From: Varanus komodoensis
Taxonomy: Eukaryota > Chordata > Lepidosauria > Squamata > Varanidae
Assembly (NCBI RefSeq): GCF_004798865.1
Contig: NW_025336598.1
Location: 21,966,590 to 22,030,589, forward strand
Direction: 5' to 3'
Length of the DNA: 64,000 nt
Positions 54,089-64,000 of this stretch are shown piece by piece; the first letter of the stretch is position 1, and each line of letters starts with the position of its first letter. The notes beneath the pieces were generated by a model. The model was not told where the DNA came from. It saw only the letters and a list, made by a program, of their open reading frames with translations, and ran no database searches. The position numbers and the translations under genes are program-made.

Positions 54089-54712
54089 TTACTTCTCCCA
54101 TGTGACTAGCAAGATTTGCCATGGCAGCCATTTTATAATGGTGCCAAGGCAATTTATCAAATTTCCAACTGTGCTCACAGCCTCAAAAAGTTTGTCTGAC
54201 ACAAGAGAGGGCTTGAAAGCTGTAATCTTGTCTTGTGTGCACATGTTCTTAATACCTGATGCTTGAGGGAGGGGGTGTCTCTTCCTTACTGTCTTCTGTT
54301 CTCCTGAGTCACTAACATTGACATCTGTGTGAACCAATTCTGGGATGCTACTATGAACTTTCAGGAAAAGCATAAGCAGAAAGAAGCTGAAGAACGCAGT
54401 GAGACTGTCTTCCACTTCAGTATTCAGCAAATCATGTCCTCCATCCCATTCAGTTAAATCCCACAGAACAGGACTGAAGCTGTGATATTTTACATTACTG
54501 AGAGGGAGAAGTAGGTTCCCGCTGCAGGATTTGCATTCTCCCAAGTAACTGTGCTTCAGAACAGATTGTACTAGTGCATATGCAAGTACTCTAGCATTCC
54601 TTGGTTGATCATTTCCTGTAAATGTAGCAGTTAATTTTGCTCTAACTATTACAGCAAACCACAATCCATGCATATAGAAAACTCCTAACATAGAAAAGCT
54701 GACATATTTCAT
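54089..54712 (-). CDS. Unrecognised 207-codon ORF, possible membrane protein or chance ORF
   Basis: This is the longest reading frame in the window that no repeat or known exon explains. It opens at an ATG two codons after an in-frame TAA. The predicted protein has a hydrophobic N-terminal part (about residues 5-24), a CxxC pair (C60 and C63), a second hydrophobic stretch at about 105-119 (FFSFFLLMLFLK), and then a basic patch near 140-146 (KTVRKRH). That layout could resemble a secreted or membrane protein. I do not recognise any family, no splice-linked partner is evident, and there is no poly-A tract to suggest a retrocopy. By rough reckoning, one random ORF of this size in 64 kb read on both strands is not surprising. 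It lies in the presumed GABRA2 intron on the same strand. Confidence 0.2.
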   Translation of the reverse strand: MKYVSFSMLGVFYMHGLWFAVIVRAKLTATFTGNDQPRNARVLAYALVQSVLKHSYLGECKSCSGNLLLPLSNVKYHSFSPVLWDLTEWDGGHDLLNTEVEDSLTAFFSFFLLMLFLKVHSSIPELVHTDVNVSDSGEQKTVRKRHPLPQASGIKNMCTQDKITAFKPSLVSDKLFEAVSTVGNLINCLGTIIKWLPWQILLVTWEK

Positions 54713-56593
54713 ATGTTATATACTATGTGAGTATGAAAGCACATATTTCCCTGAAAGATGCTGAATTCACTTTCCTAGTGATTGAGACAAACAGTAGCTT
54801 AAGAGCTTAGAAAAGCATAATTTCTTGTGGTGTATGCTCCATTTTATAGCTTTATCTCTGGCCAAACAGGTTTTGCAGATAACTGAAGCACAACAAAAAT
54901 TTATATAACCTCTTTGTCCAGATGTTAGTAGAATAAGTGTGCACCTTATGATCAGCAATGGTTTTGTCATACCACTCTTAAGAGTCTGGTAGAGAAACCA
55001 TCAGCTGTTTCCCATGTTTGAGAAGTTTCAAAGACATGTTACTCCCACTGTACTCAGTGGATCCTAGAGCTTAGTAAACACTGCTAGAAGTCTGTTCATT
55101 GAAGGATGTCACACTTTAAGGGTGTAATCCTATGCCTTCCTGACATTGTCTGAGCAGCATGGGATTATTTGGAGACCTGGATCCAAGGTCCTGTAACCTC
55201 GGTGTTTGGGACTCCAAAGACAAAGCCTCCACCCTACCCTTCTCACAGAGTGGGTCCAAAGATCCACACCAGCTGCCTCTCCAAAGCTGCAAATGAGCCT
55301 TGGAGAGAAGAAAAACGGGTGCGCTGGGCAACTGGAAGGAGCAGGTACCCGCCTGTTCCACCATACAGCTGGGAAGGGCCATCTAGATGAAATGCTGGGT
55401 ACAAGGCAAAGATCACCACTACCATGCCTTGCTTTGTGCTTATAAGCATCCTAGTTCAGAGATTTGCATATGTGTAGGTGGCGGGAACTGGATTGCACCC
55501 TAAATACACTAAGCAGTATAAAGCCAAGATAGCACAACACCCCTTTCATAAGTACTACTTCCTCACCACACGGAATCTCCCACACATCAAATCTTGATTT
55601 GTTCTCCATTGTACAGTTGTCTTTCTATCTTAAAGAAATCCTCTTTGGTTCAGTTGTGCTACTTCAATGGAACTTCTTCCTGTACAGTTATTTGGGAATT
55701 AAAGCCATAAACTTCATTCATTCTACAGCCAAAAATGTAATTCCGTCAAGTTTCTTATGCTGATTTTTACCAGAACTTGCAATTTATGATTCTGAAATTC
55801 AGCCAAATTCTGGCTTGCCTGTGCCAATCTCTGACATCACAAACTATACTAAAAGAGGGCATGTTATGGAATAAAAATATCATCTATTGTTACAGACCAA
55901 AGCCCCTGCTTATGTAAGATGACATCACCAGACTGACCAATAATATAGTTATTACTATCTGAGAGACCTTTTTTGAGCTCAAAGGATTTTTAAGTAAAGT
56001 GTACGACCAGGCCAACGTGAGGCATTTGCCCCTTGAGGCAAAGGGCAAAATGGCATCCACTGTGCAGAAGCTGCCTGGTGAGAGGACAGCTTCTTCCATG
56101 GCCCCTGTGGGACACAGATGCACTTCCGGGGCACAGGGCAGGCCAAGTGGCACACACAGTTCTCTCCTCTCAGTTTTCCACCTTTCATGGTCTACTTCCC
56201 ACATCCCCACCAACTGCTGCCTTACTCTGACAAATAGTACAGCAAGCCCTGTGAATGACTACCAAATCAGGTTCATTGGCTACACTGTTTGGGATAAATG
56301 AATATAAAGCATTTGCTGTCACATGATAATGTAAGGTGTCCTGACCCTGGAATTTCTTTCAACAATGCCTATGTAGTGGTGCTGCATCTCTCTCTGTCTT
56401 ACTTCCTCACCCCAATTTTTCCTCAAAACCTATACACTTCTCTCATTAAAACCAACACAAAAAAACAAGAAACCCTAAATTAGTCATTTCATCTCCCCTT
56501 AATTCACCTTTTTCTTTTTATTTTCTCCACAACTGAAAGTTTCATTGGCATCTCCATGGAATATAAACTGGTCTTTGGGTTTCATTACCTTTT

Positions 56594-56610
56594 TAAACCT
56601 CAGGCATATA
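56594..56610 (+). repeat. 17-bp direct repeat, left copy (flank of CR1)
   Basis: TAAACCTCAGGCATATA, identical to 58207-58223 on the other side of the CR1 LINE. Confidence 0.9.
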
Positions 56611-56631
56611 TAATGAAATATATTATATACT

Positions 56632-58088
56632 ACATAGAAACACAGAAACAGAGCGAGTCAGAAGGGGTCTTCTGGGCCATCTAGTCTGATCCCCGGCTCC
56701 AGCCAGCTCTGCTCACGACATGCCCGCCATGTGCATGTCCAGCCTATCTTTGAACACCCTCACCGATGGGGCCTCAATGACCTCTCGTGAAAGCCCATAA
56801 CATACCCCTGGGGTCCTAACTGTCAGGAAGTGCTCCCTGGCATCTAAATGGAACTTTGGCTCCCTGAGCTTTGCTCTGTTGGAGCACATCCTGCCTTCCT
56901 CTGCAGGGGAGGTCTCTGCCCATCTCTATGTGACATCCCCTCACATACCTGTATGTCGCCAACATATCCCCTCAGAGTCTCCTCTTCTGAAGAGACCCAG
57001 TTCCCTCAGTCTCGCTTCATACCCCATCCCCTGCAAACCGGCCACCAACCTTGTGGCCCTATGCTGCACTGACTCTAACCTGGCTATATCCTTTCTGTAA
57101 CATGGGGATCAAAACTGAGCACAATACTCCAGTTGCAGGTGCACCAGAGTCATATAGAGTGGTAGTAATACCTCTCTCAATCTAGAAGCCACACTTCTGG
57201 CTATGCAACCAAGGGTGGTGTTCGCCCTCTTGACCACTGCATCACACTGCTGACTCATGTTTAGCCTACAGTCAACCAGTACCCTGAGATCCCTTTCACA
57301 AGTGCTGCTCTCCAGCCACTTGTCAGCTAACCTGTACTTATGACACCTATTCCTATGCCCCAAGTGCAAGACCTTGCACTTATCCACATTGAACACCATC
57401 CTGTTATCTCCTGCCCACTTCCATAGTCTGTCCAGATCCTTTTGGATCTGGAGTACCTGCTCCTCAGTTGTGGCTACAGCTCCAGTTTTAGTATTGTCTG
57501 CGAATATGATCAGCAGACTGTTCACCCCTTCTTCTATGTCATTTATGAAAAGATTAAACAGGATCAGCCCCAGGACAGAGCCCTGGGGGACCCTGCTTGT
57601 CACTGGCCACCATCCCAATGATTCCCCACTAATGGTTACCCTCTGTTTTCGGTCAGTCAACCATGTCCTAATCCACCAGACAGTGCTTTGGTGTATCCCA
57701 AAACTCCTCAGTTTCTCCACCAGGGTATCATGGGGCACTTTGTCAAAGGCCTTGCTGAAATCCAGGTAAACCACATCCACTGCATTGCCTCCATCTAGCC
57801 ATCTCGAAACCTTGTCATAGAATTCCACAAGGTTTGTCTGGCAGGACCTGTTTTTGTGGAAGCCGTGTTGTGTGGCTGCTGGCCTCCCTTCCCTATCTAT
57901 CATCACTAGATCTCTCTCTATTATGAGCCTTTCCATTGTTTTTCCTACAATGGACGTAAGGCTAACTGGTCTGTAATTTCCCATGTCCCTTCTTCTACCC
58001 TTTCTGAAAATTGGGACCACTGATGCCACCCTCCAGTCCTCTGGAACTTCACCTGTTCTCCACGAGGCCTCAAAAATGGAGGCCAATT
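56632..58088 (-). mobile_element. CR1 LINE, 5'-truncated, with long RT frame
   Basis: Minus-strand chicken-repeat-1 type LINE. A 325-codon frame (57109-58086) encodes the reverse-transcriptase domain: TGEVPEDWRVASVVPIF, NYRPVSLTSIVGK, VYLDFSKAFDKVPHD, PQGSVLG, CKVLHLGHRN. The catalytic FADD box reads FADN, so the enzyme would be dead. The frame ends at a TGA where the family has a tryptophan (CxQFW), and CR1-like coding then resumes (SPCYRKDIARLESVQ) towards about 56940. The element ends at 56632-56650 with the CR1-style terminus, which reads TTTCTATG on the minus strand. The 5' end stops abruptly at an AT-rich tract at 58088. The long surviving frame suggests moderate age. Confidence 0.92.
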
Positions 58089-58262
58089 TTATTATATTTA
58101 TATAATAAATATTATATTTATTATATATTCATTTATATATTATAACACACACATATATATTATATAACTTAATTTATATTAAGTTATATATTTATTGATA
58201 TATAGCTAAACCTCAGGCATATAAACCTATATATAACTATAACATATATAACTATTTCTTGT

Positions 58263-58293
<31 letters not shown>

Positions 58294-58330
58294 TATATAT
58301 ATATTTCTTGTTATATAACAGTATATATTA
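58089..58330. repeat. AT-rich tract with (TA)n runs
   Basis: Almost pure A/T, with ATTATATTTATATAATAAAT-type mixed repeats, a perfect TA run at 58262-58288 and two copies of ATTTCTTGTTATA. It borders the truncated 5' end of the CR1 element. Confidence 0.95.
58207..58223 (+). repeat. 17-bp direct repeat, right copy (flank of CR1)
   Basis: TAAACCTCAGGCATATA, the partner of 56594-56610, inside the AT-rich tract. Confidence 0.9.
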
Positions 58331-58739
58331 AGTGGGGGCAAGCTGGAAGTCCTAAATAGCGTCTGGAAGGCTGAAGAATGCTTTACATTCTGAGCTCAAA
58401 GGTCATAAAGCTTGGATGGCCTTCCCACAGCTCTTGCAACTAACTCATTCTCTAAGGTCAAAGAATGACTTCACTAAAGGTGTAAGGAGGGAGTCTGAGG
58501 GAACCATGGTGGGGAGGCAACTGGGTCTTCAGACTGGGATGTATCCTGATAGCATGCCATCCTCCTTCCTTTCCCCCTCCAAAGCACTGCAGCTTGATGG
58601 CCAAGACTGGCTGTTGAGCTGACTTACAGGGCAGGACGAGAAAAGAAATGAAGAGTTCTCTACAGCCCTTCCACCTTGCATATGATTCCCCTAAACCTAC
58701 AAGTTCAGAGGCTTATAGGCTATCCCACTGGACTGTTCC

Positions 58740-59270
58740 CCAAATAACTAAACTTACCACATATCCAGGTGAAGCTGTTTGCAAAGTAATAAACCGACAA
58801 ACAGTAGAATATTTAATATAATTAAAATGTAAACATTTAAAACAGCCACAATAAAATCTGTAATACAAAAATGGGCTTGCAGTTGATGAAAAGCAGGTCT
58901 CAAGACCCAGTTAAAAATAGTTGAAGACGGAGACACACATACTTCCCAGGGCAAGGCATTCCGCAAGGATGGCATCACCACAAAAAGGCCCGATCTCTAG
59001 GGCTCACCAACCTTAACACTCAGCAGGCACAGGAGCTGAGCCTCCACAGCCAACCTTAAAGCCCAGGTAAGTTTGTACAAGGGCATGTGATCCTATACAT
59101 AACCTGGTTCCAAGCCATATGCGGTTTACAGATGTTTAACAGCAGTCTTATATGGAGCCTGGATGTGCACTGCAAGCTTGTGCTGCAAGCACAGGATCCA
59201 TGGTACTCGTAAGCTTGGTCACCAAACCCGATGAGCAACTGGGCAGCACAGGATGGTTTCATAATACATC
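58740..59270 (-). mobile_element. L2/L3-like LINE fragment
   Basis: Minus-strand coding traces include LEPGYV-like and AYGLEPG near 59060-59120 and MPSLRNALPWEVCVSPSS near 58935-58981, related to KALHGLEPG...LWNALPREVRLAPS. The low-coordinate part (58780-58870) is AT-rich 3' UTR. Several frame breaks occur. Confidence 0.65.
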
Positions 59271-59370
59271 ATCCAACTACCTTTTTTCTGCTTCTTGCTC
59301 AGAATAGTGTTACCCGCTGGAAAGTCGTCGTCCCCACCCCCAAAATGTGCATTTTCATTGCACCATTGCA

Positions 59371-59530
59371 GGCTTTTACCCTGGTTTAATTTGCTTTATT
59401 CTGTTTTAATCTAAAAGTTTCCTATACTGCCTTTTATTATGTTATTATTTTTTATATTGCTAAGTTTTGCTTTGTGAACAGAGAGTTTCAGCTGGTAGAC
59501 GTTACAGAAATGTAGTAACACATACATATG
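59371..59530 (+). mobile_element. Possible LINE 3' UTR remnant
   Basis: Plus-strand T-rich stretch (CTGGTTTAATTTGCTTTATT ... TTTTATATTGCTAAG) ending TTACAGAAATGTAGTAACAC. The shape resembles L2/L3-like 3' UTRs elsewhere in the window, but no coding motif is attached. Confidence 0.3.
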
Positions 59531-60394
59531 TAAACAAAATTTGGAATGCTCTATTATTTTGTATAGACTGGTCTCACCTCAGAAGAGGAAAATAAATAAA
59601 ACCCAACCAAAAGAACTGAGAAACTCCATCTCCATATAACATAATACATCAAGAAAAGTATCTTTTTTCAGTGGAAAGCATGAAGAGGCACTGCCAGTAA
59701 CTGCAACAAAAAATGTGCCCCTAACCATATCCCTTCCAAAACAGCAAAATGACACCCACAACTTTGTAACCTGTGAATGGGGTACTTTAAGTAGTATTTC
59801 AGCACAGCCCAACATTTAAGGCAATGGGCTGGCCTCAGCCTAAATTAGTTATGTTTTAGTTATATTGAAATGGTGATATTTTTCCCATGACTAAATTAAT
59901 TCCCACTGATTTCAACTGCACTTAAGGATGACTAATTCAGTTTGAATCCCACCCAGGAAAGATGGGAACCAGAAGAACTACTACATTTTTAAACATTTAA
60001 ATGGACAGTAATTAATAATTTTGGCAAGATACAGGATGCACCCTTGATGCCAGAATATGGTCCCGATGATCTCCACTGGAGGAGTGAAAAAAATGTTTAT
60101 CTCCCAATTTTAATACCCCATAGGTTGAGGTCAGCTATAGAGGTCCTTCTCCTCTGCATTCTATGGTTATGCTGATTTTGCTTATAAGCTATATATCTAT
60201 CAATTTGCCTTTGTTTCTGTGGTCAGCCTTTTATATTGGAATATTATGGCTCATATTTACATCATGGCTGATTTGGCTCTATTAAGACACCTACATATTA
60301 TTTTTTATATGTACATAATAATACAAAGTTTAAAAGAAGCATAAACCTACCACCTGCTTTTTTATAACAACTCATCCATTCTGTTATCAAACTG

Positions 60395-60397
<3 letters not shown>

Positions 60398-60425
<28 letters not shown>
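60398..60425 (+). repeat. (GT)n microsatellite
   Basis: Fourteen GT units. Confidence 0.97.
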
Positions 60426-60428
<3 letters not shown>

Positions 60429-60953
60429 CATATAACCTATTTTTTCGCAGAACTCAAGGTGGCTGCATGGCTCAAAGTGGTTTCCAAGGACTAACTAAAC
60501 CTAACTTACCTTGCCTCATATGCCTTCAGGTCATGCTCTGGGACAACATAATTCTGATTGCTTCTGAAAATCCCATAGTTCTTTGGAGACACTAGTTTTC
60601 CTGATTTTGTTGCACTAGGAAAACCTTGCTGCCGTCAATCAATATCTTAGATTGATTATAACACTATAAGAATTAGCAATCTGGAAGAAATTAAAATTAG
60701 AACTCTAGAGGAAATCTAGATCATTTTACCTACTTCACTAATTTCCCACATTCTGTAATGTTCTGCACACATTTTGCAACCCATTTTCAGCCAATACACA
60801 TGGCATTTCCCCATTCAGCCATTGTTCAAAACAGTGGAATTGGGTAGCAAACAAGTTGCCCAAATTCTGTCAAGGATACACAAGGGTACACAATTCTGTC
60901 AAGGGCTTCATGTAACCCACGGCCGATTCCAAAGCATCTTGCAAAACTTTAGA

Positions 60954-61150
60954 AACATAGAAAACAGAGTGAGTCAGAAGGGTCCTCCCGGGCCATCTAG
61001 TCTGACCTCCGGCACCAGCCGGCTCTGCTCACGACATGCCCACCATGTCCAGCCTATCCTTGAACACCCACACCGATGGGGCCTCAACCACCTCCCAGGG
61101 AAGCCCATTCCACTGTCAGGAAGTGCTTCCCTCCTAAACAGTGGACCTTG
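60954..61150 (-). mobile_element. CR1 LINE 3'-end fragment
   Basis: About 200 bp of CR1 3' sequence on the minus strand. On the plus strand it begins ACATAGAAAACAGAG and continues through GGGCCATCTAGTCTGACC and TCAGGAAGTGCTTCC. It aligns by eye with the 3' end of the larger CR1 copy at 56632-56850 and shares its terminus, so it is an independent, severely 5'-truncated insertion of the same or a sister subfamily. Plus-strand ORFs across it are shadows. Confidence 0.88.
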
Positions 61151-62453
61151 GGATCCACTGTCCCTGTTAGTACTAGCTAAGGAAAGCCTGGGGTTTCTCT
61201 TGCCAGTACTAGCATTAAGGTTAGGAAGGAAAATGCTTCCCTTGTTTTCCATCTCTCTGGACAGTGCAAAGATAAAGAAATTTCTCTTGCTAATGCTAGG
61301 AAGAACAGTGTGGGTCTGCAGGTGTGGGGTAAATCTCTTTGCGAATGGGAGGGTAAAGAATGCTTGTATGTTTGGAGGATGTGATTGAACATGTAAGTGC
61401 ATGTCTGACTATGGGAAGGCATACATGTGCAGCCCCTGGCATCTAACCAGTTACCTGATGGAGCCCTTGGAAGCGAAAAGGTTGCACACCCATGCTCTCA
61501 TTACGTAACAGCAAACCTGCCTTCCTGTTTTAAATAACCTGAAAAAAGATAACTTTTAAAGATCTGGCATATCACAAATATGTCATACAGATTGCTGCTC
61601 TATCAGCTACCTACCCATCCATTCCCCCAAATATCCAAATTGTATACCATTTAAAGAGAGCACTGCTATCGTTTCATTCCTCCCCCTAATAAAGCTAACA
61701 GAAAGTGATATTTGTTCCAGTTCAAATCAGATGGCTTTGCTGGGGTTCCACACAATACAGTATGAAGCACTAGAGTAACTCCAGTTCCATCTAACAAGGA
61801 CTATTGTATGTGATTCAAAACAAGAGTGTGGTTTATCACAGCTTGTTAGGTATTGGTACAGGGTTCTGTTCCTGCCTTTATCTTCTCTGAATCAGGCTGT
61901 TTTTTCCTCCTTTTTTAATATAAACAAGTGGTCCTATAATGCTTGTTTCCCATCATTAACCGTTGATATAATGCTGCTTGTAGTGATGAAACAAAGCAGA
62001 CAAAGTAGCAACACTTTGTCTCCTATTATAGTAAAAAAAAAAAAGCCCTTCAATACAGTCAACCCTTTATTCACTTTTCTTTGTTAAGGATGAAGTCATC
62101 ATTCTAATCCTGCAATTAGGTATTTTGGCTGTACTTAATTTATAGAAGTAACCATCAGGAAAGCCACAGTATACCATCCAGAGGAGAACAGTATGAGAAA
62201 AGAAAAAAGTTCTCCAGTACGTGGCAGGAAGGACGTTCCGCCATTTCATTCTGAACAATTGGTTATGGAAAGCCCCCCCACAAAGAAGTGTCCCTTCTCC
62301 ACGAAGTAGAAGGAAAGTATTGTGGACAATCACATTTGAGGTACTTTTTTTTTAAAAAAAAAATGCTATGTTGTGGCACATTTGAAGAGGTTTTTCATAG
62401 CAAAAATTGTAGACTAACATCTGAAACCACAGTTCTATGTCCACTGTGTGGTG

Positions 62454-62514
62454 ATAGGAATGGACAGAATTGGATAGATAGAATGGATAGAAATGGACAG
62501 AATTCAAGAGATTG
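62454..62514 (+). repeat. Short imperfect minisatellite
   Basis: Repeated variants of GGAATGGACAGAATTGGATA / GATAGAATGGATAGAAATGG, units of about 8-20 bp. Confidence 0.75.
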
Positions 62515-62777
62515 GCCTTGATTCCAAGTGGTGGATGTTTCAGTTTTTCACCTTGCATTTTTGTTGTTTTAAGTGCAGCATGTGTTAGGCCACCTCCAAG
62601 CTTTCGGGGGTCTTTAGGAGGGTACCATCACACAATTCTGTTACCTGGTATCTAAGTGATGGTTCCCTTTGGCCAACCACTTGATTTTCTCAAAAGTGAG
62701 ATGAACCAGAGGTGCCACTTGGTACACTGTGGATTTCAAAAGACATGGGGGAAAAGGTGCTTAATCCTGGGTCAGGG

Positions 62778-63122
62778 ACTGCGGTGGCACAGTGGTTTAA
62801 ACTGCTGAGCCGTTGGGCTGGTTGATCAAAGGATGACAGTTCGAATCCACACAACGGGTGAGCTCTCATTGATTTGTCCCAGCTCTTGCCAACCTTGCAG
62901 TTCGAAAGCATACAAATGCAATTAGATAAAAACGTACCACTTCAGTGCGAAGGTAACAGTGTTCCATGCACTTCAGTGTTTAGTCATGCTGGCCATATGA
63001 CCACAGAAACTTTCTGCGGACAAACGCTGGCTCCTTCAGCTAGAAAACGGAGATGAGCACTGCCCCCAAGAGTCAGACATGACTGGATCTTAATTTCATG
63101 GGGAAACCTTTACCTTTACTCC
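62778..63122 (+). mobile_element. tRNA-derived SINE with BovB-like tail (ACA/SINE2 type)
   Basis: Plus-strand. The head GCGGTGGCACAGTGGTTTAA with B box GTTCGAATCC is tRNA-like. The body includes AGCTCTTGCCAACCTTGCAG, CATGCTGGCCATATGACC and GAAAACGGAGATGAGCAC. The 3' end AGAGTCAGACATGACTGG, then GGGGAAACCTTTACCTTTAC, resembles a BovB 3' end, which would let BovB enzymes copy it. Full length or nearly so. Confidence 0.85.
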
Positions 63123-63878
63123 TGGGTTATCTTATCCATACACTAAGATATTCTCAAGAGGCTCTTTGTGTCCCAAGCCCCCAGAGGAACCATGGAGCTA
63201 GAACCATGGAGAAGGGCTTTTAAATGGCTACATCCAAATTTCATAACTCTCCTTTTAGGAAAGTTTGACTTGGTCCTTTCTCAACGGTCTTGTGCTGGAA
63301 GGCTAAAACCTTCCTGTTCAGGGAAGACTCTGGGTAAGGGTTGAAGGGTAAAGGTATATGTCAGGGTAGATGACACAGTGCCTGCAAGTGCTAGTGCATC
63401 CCCAGGCAGCTTTCTTGGCACCCTCTAAGCTTTCCACTTTTTTAAAAAAATAATGAATCTTACCAGCATGGGATCACTTCAAAGCTAGGAAAGGGCCTCT
63501 GTTTGCCACTATCTTCATCTCCCATGAATGCCTCTAGTTATGTGTGAGTCTGAGAGGCATGCTGAGAAAAGGAAGATAGCAGGCTGACACTTCTGCAGTA
63601 TACAACGGTGCAGCTAAAGGCCCCCTGTTACTTTTGTTTGGTAAGATGTGACAGGGTGGCTGAAGAGAACAGTGGGTGTTAGGAAGAACAGTGGGGAGCA
63701 GCACTAGGGAAAGCAGTGGTAGGTTGGCCAGTCGATCAGGGAAACCAATAGCAAGCCCATGGACAGTGGGGTATGATGAGCAGCAAGAAGCCAGGATAGG
63801 TTCTGTGCTTGATAGAATGAGGGAGAAAAAGGCTTGGGTGGATCCTTCATCTGCTTGCAATCATGAGTAGAAGCCAGG

Positions 63879-63921
63879 GATGTGTGTGTGTGAGTGCGCA
63901 TGCATGTGTGCATGCACGTGC
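63879..63921 (+). repeat. GT/GC alternating purine-pyrimidine tract
   Basis: GTGTGTGTGTGAGTGCGCAT followed by GCATGTGTGCATGCACGTGC, nearly all alternating purine-pyrimidine. Confidence 0.85.
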
Positions 63922-64000
63922 ACAAAGGAAGATGGTGTATGTACACATATGTGATTGATACATGAGGTACATATGGGGGGAGGGAGGCAGAAAGCATCCA

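Larger units (their letters stand above)
35388..64000 (-). other. GABRA2: GABRA2 intron before the 68-bp exon (incomplete, at least 28.6 kb)
   Basis: Everything above the 68-bp exon acceptor. I looked for the preceding exon (family motif RILDRLLDGYDNRLRPGLG) and the signal-peptide exon on the minus strand and did not find them, so this is most simply one long intron. Repeats are concentrated at 37.2-39.2, 41.6-47.6, 56.6-61.2 and 62.4-63.1 kb. In 35.5-36.9, 39.2-41.6, 47.9-51.6, 51.9-53.9 and 61.5-62.4 kb I see no recognisable element. An unexplained ORF lies at 54089-54712. Confidence 0.75.

Noticed and set aside
57374-57769. 131-codon plus-strand ORF
   Set aside because: Antisense shadow of the CR1 reverse-transcriptase frame.
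60774-61388. 204-codon plus-strand ORF
   Set aside because: About a third of it is the antisense of the CR1 3' fragment. The rest has no recognisable domain.
35400-64000. Search for the GABRA2 exons upstream of the 68-bp exon
   Set aside because: No minus-strand match to RILDRLLDGYDNRLRPGLG or to the signal-peptide exon. A by-eye search could miss a diverged exon, so tblastn would settle it.

Overview
The window looks like vertebrate nuclear DNA from a squamate reptile. The interspersed repeats point that way: tRNA-headed SINEs of the Sauria type, a BovB (RTE) LINE, CR1 and L2/L3-like LINEs, and microsatellites sitting on LINE tails. I cannot tell lizard from snake with confidence, and no species is claimed. 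Nothing bacterial, plasmid-like or CRISPR-like is present.

The only host gene I can support is GABRA2, the alpha-2 subunit of the GABA-A receptor chloride channel, on the minus strand. Five consecutive coding exons are present. From 5' to 3' in the gene they are 68 bp (35320-35387), 221 bp (13882-14102), 83 bp (13027-13109), 144 bp (7507-7650) and 153 bp (6835-6987). All five have AG/GT borders, matching phases and the exon lengths known for this family. Together they give 669 nt, about 223 codons. They cover most of the extracellular ligand-binding domain, the Cys-loop, membrane helix M1 and the entrance to M2. The signal peptide and first N-terminal exons would lie beyond 64000. The exons for M2 to M4 would lie before position 1. 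Neither set was found inside the window.

The rest is intron, about 98-99 % of the window. Introns measured here are 519 bp, 5,376 bp, 772 bp and 21,217 bp, plus two incomplete ones of at least 6.8 kb and 28.6 kb. They carry four SINE copies; one long, decayed BovB LINE (22.2-24.9 kb); a CR1 LINE with a 325-codon reverse-transcriptase frame (56.6-58.1 kb) and a short second CR1 tail (61 kb); and about eleven L2/L3-like LINE fragments. They also hold one probable Ty1/copia-like fossil fragment (about 26.6-27.0 kb), two foldback (MITE-like) elements, a diverged 135-140 bp tandem repeat (37.2-37.6 kb), and many microsatellites.

I did not find a new multi-gene system. The items most worth a second look are an unexplained 207-codon minus-strand ORF at 54089-54712, a 244-bp foldback at 45141-45384, the three-copy tandem repeat at 37.2-37.6 kb, an unusual D-C-T-T start to the 68-bp GABRA2 exon, and LINE tails that have grown into microsatellites.
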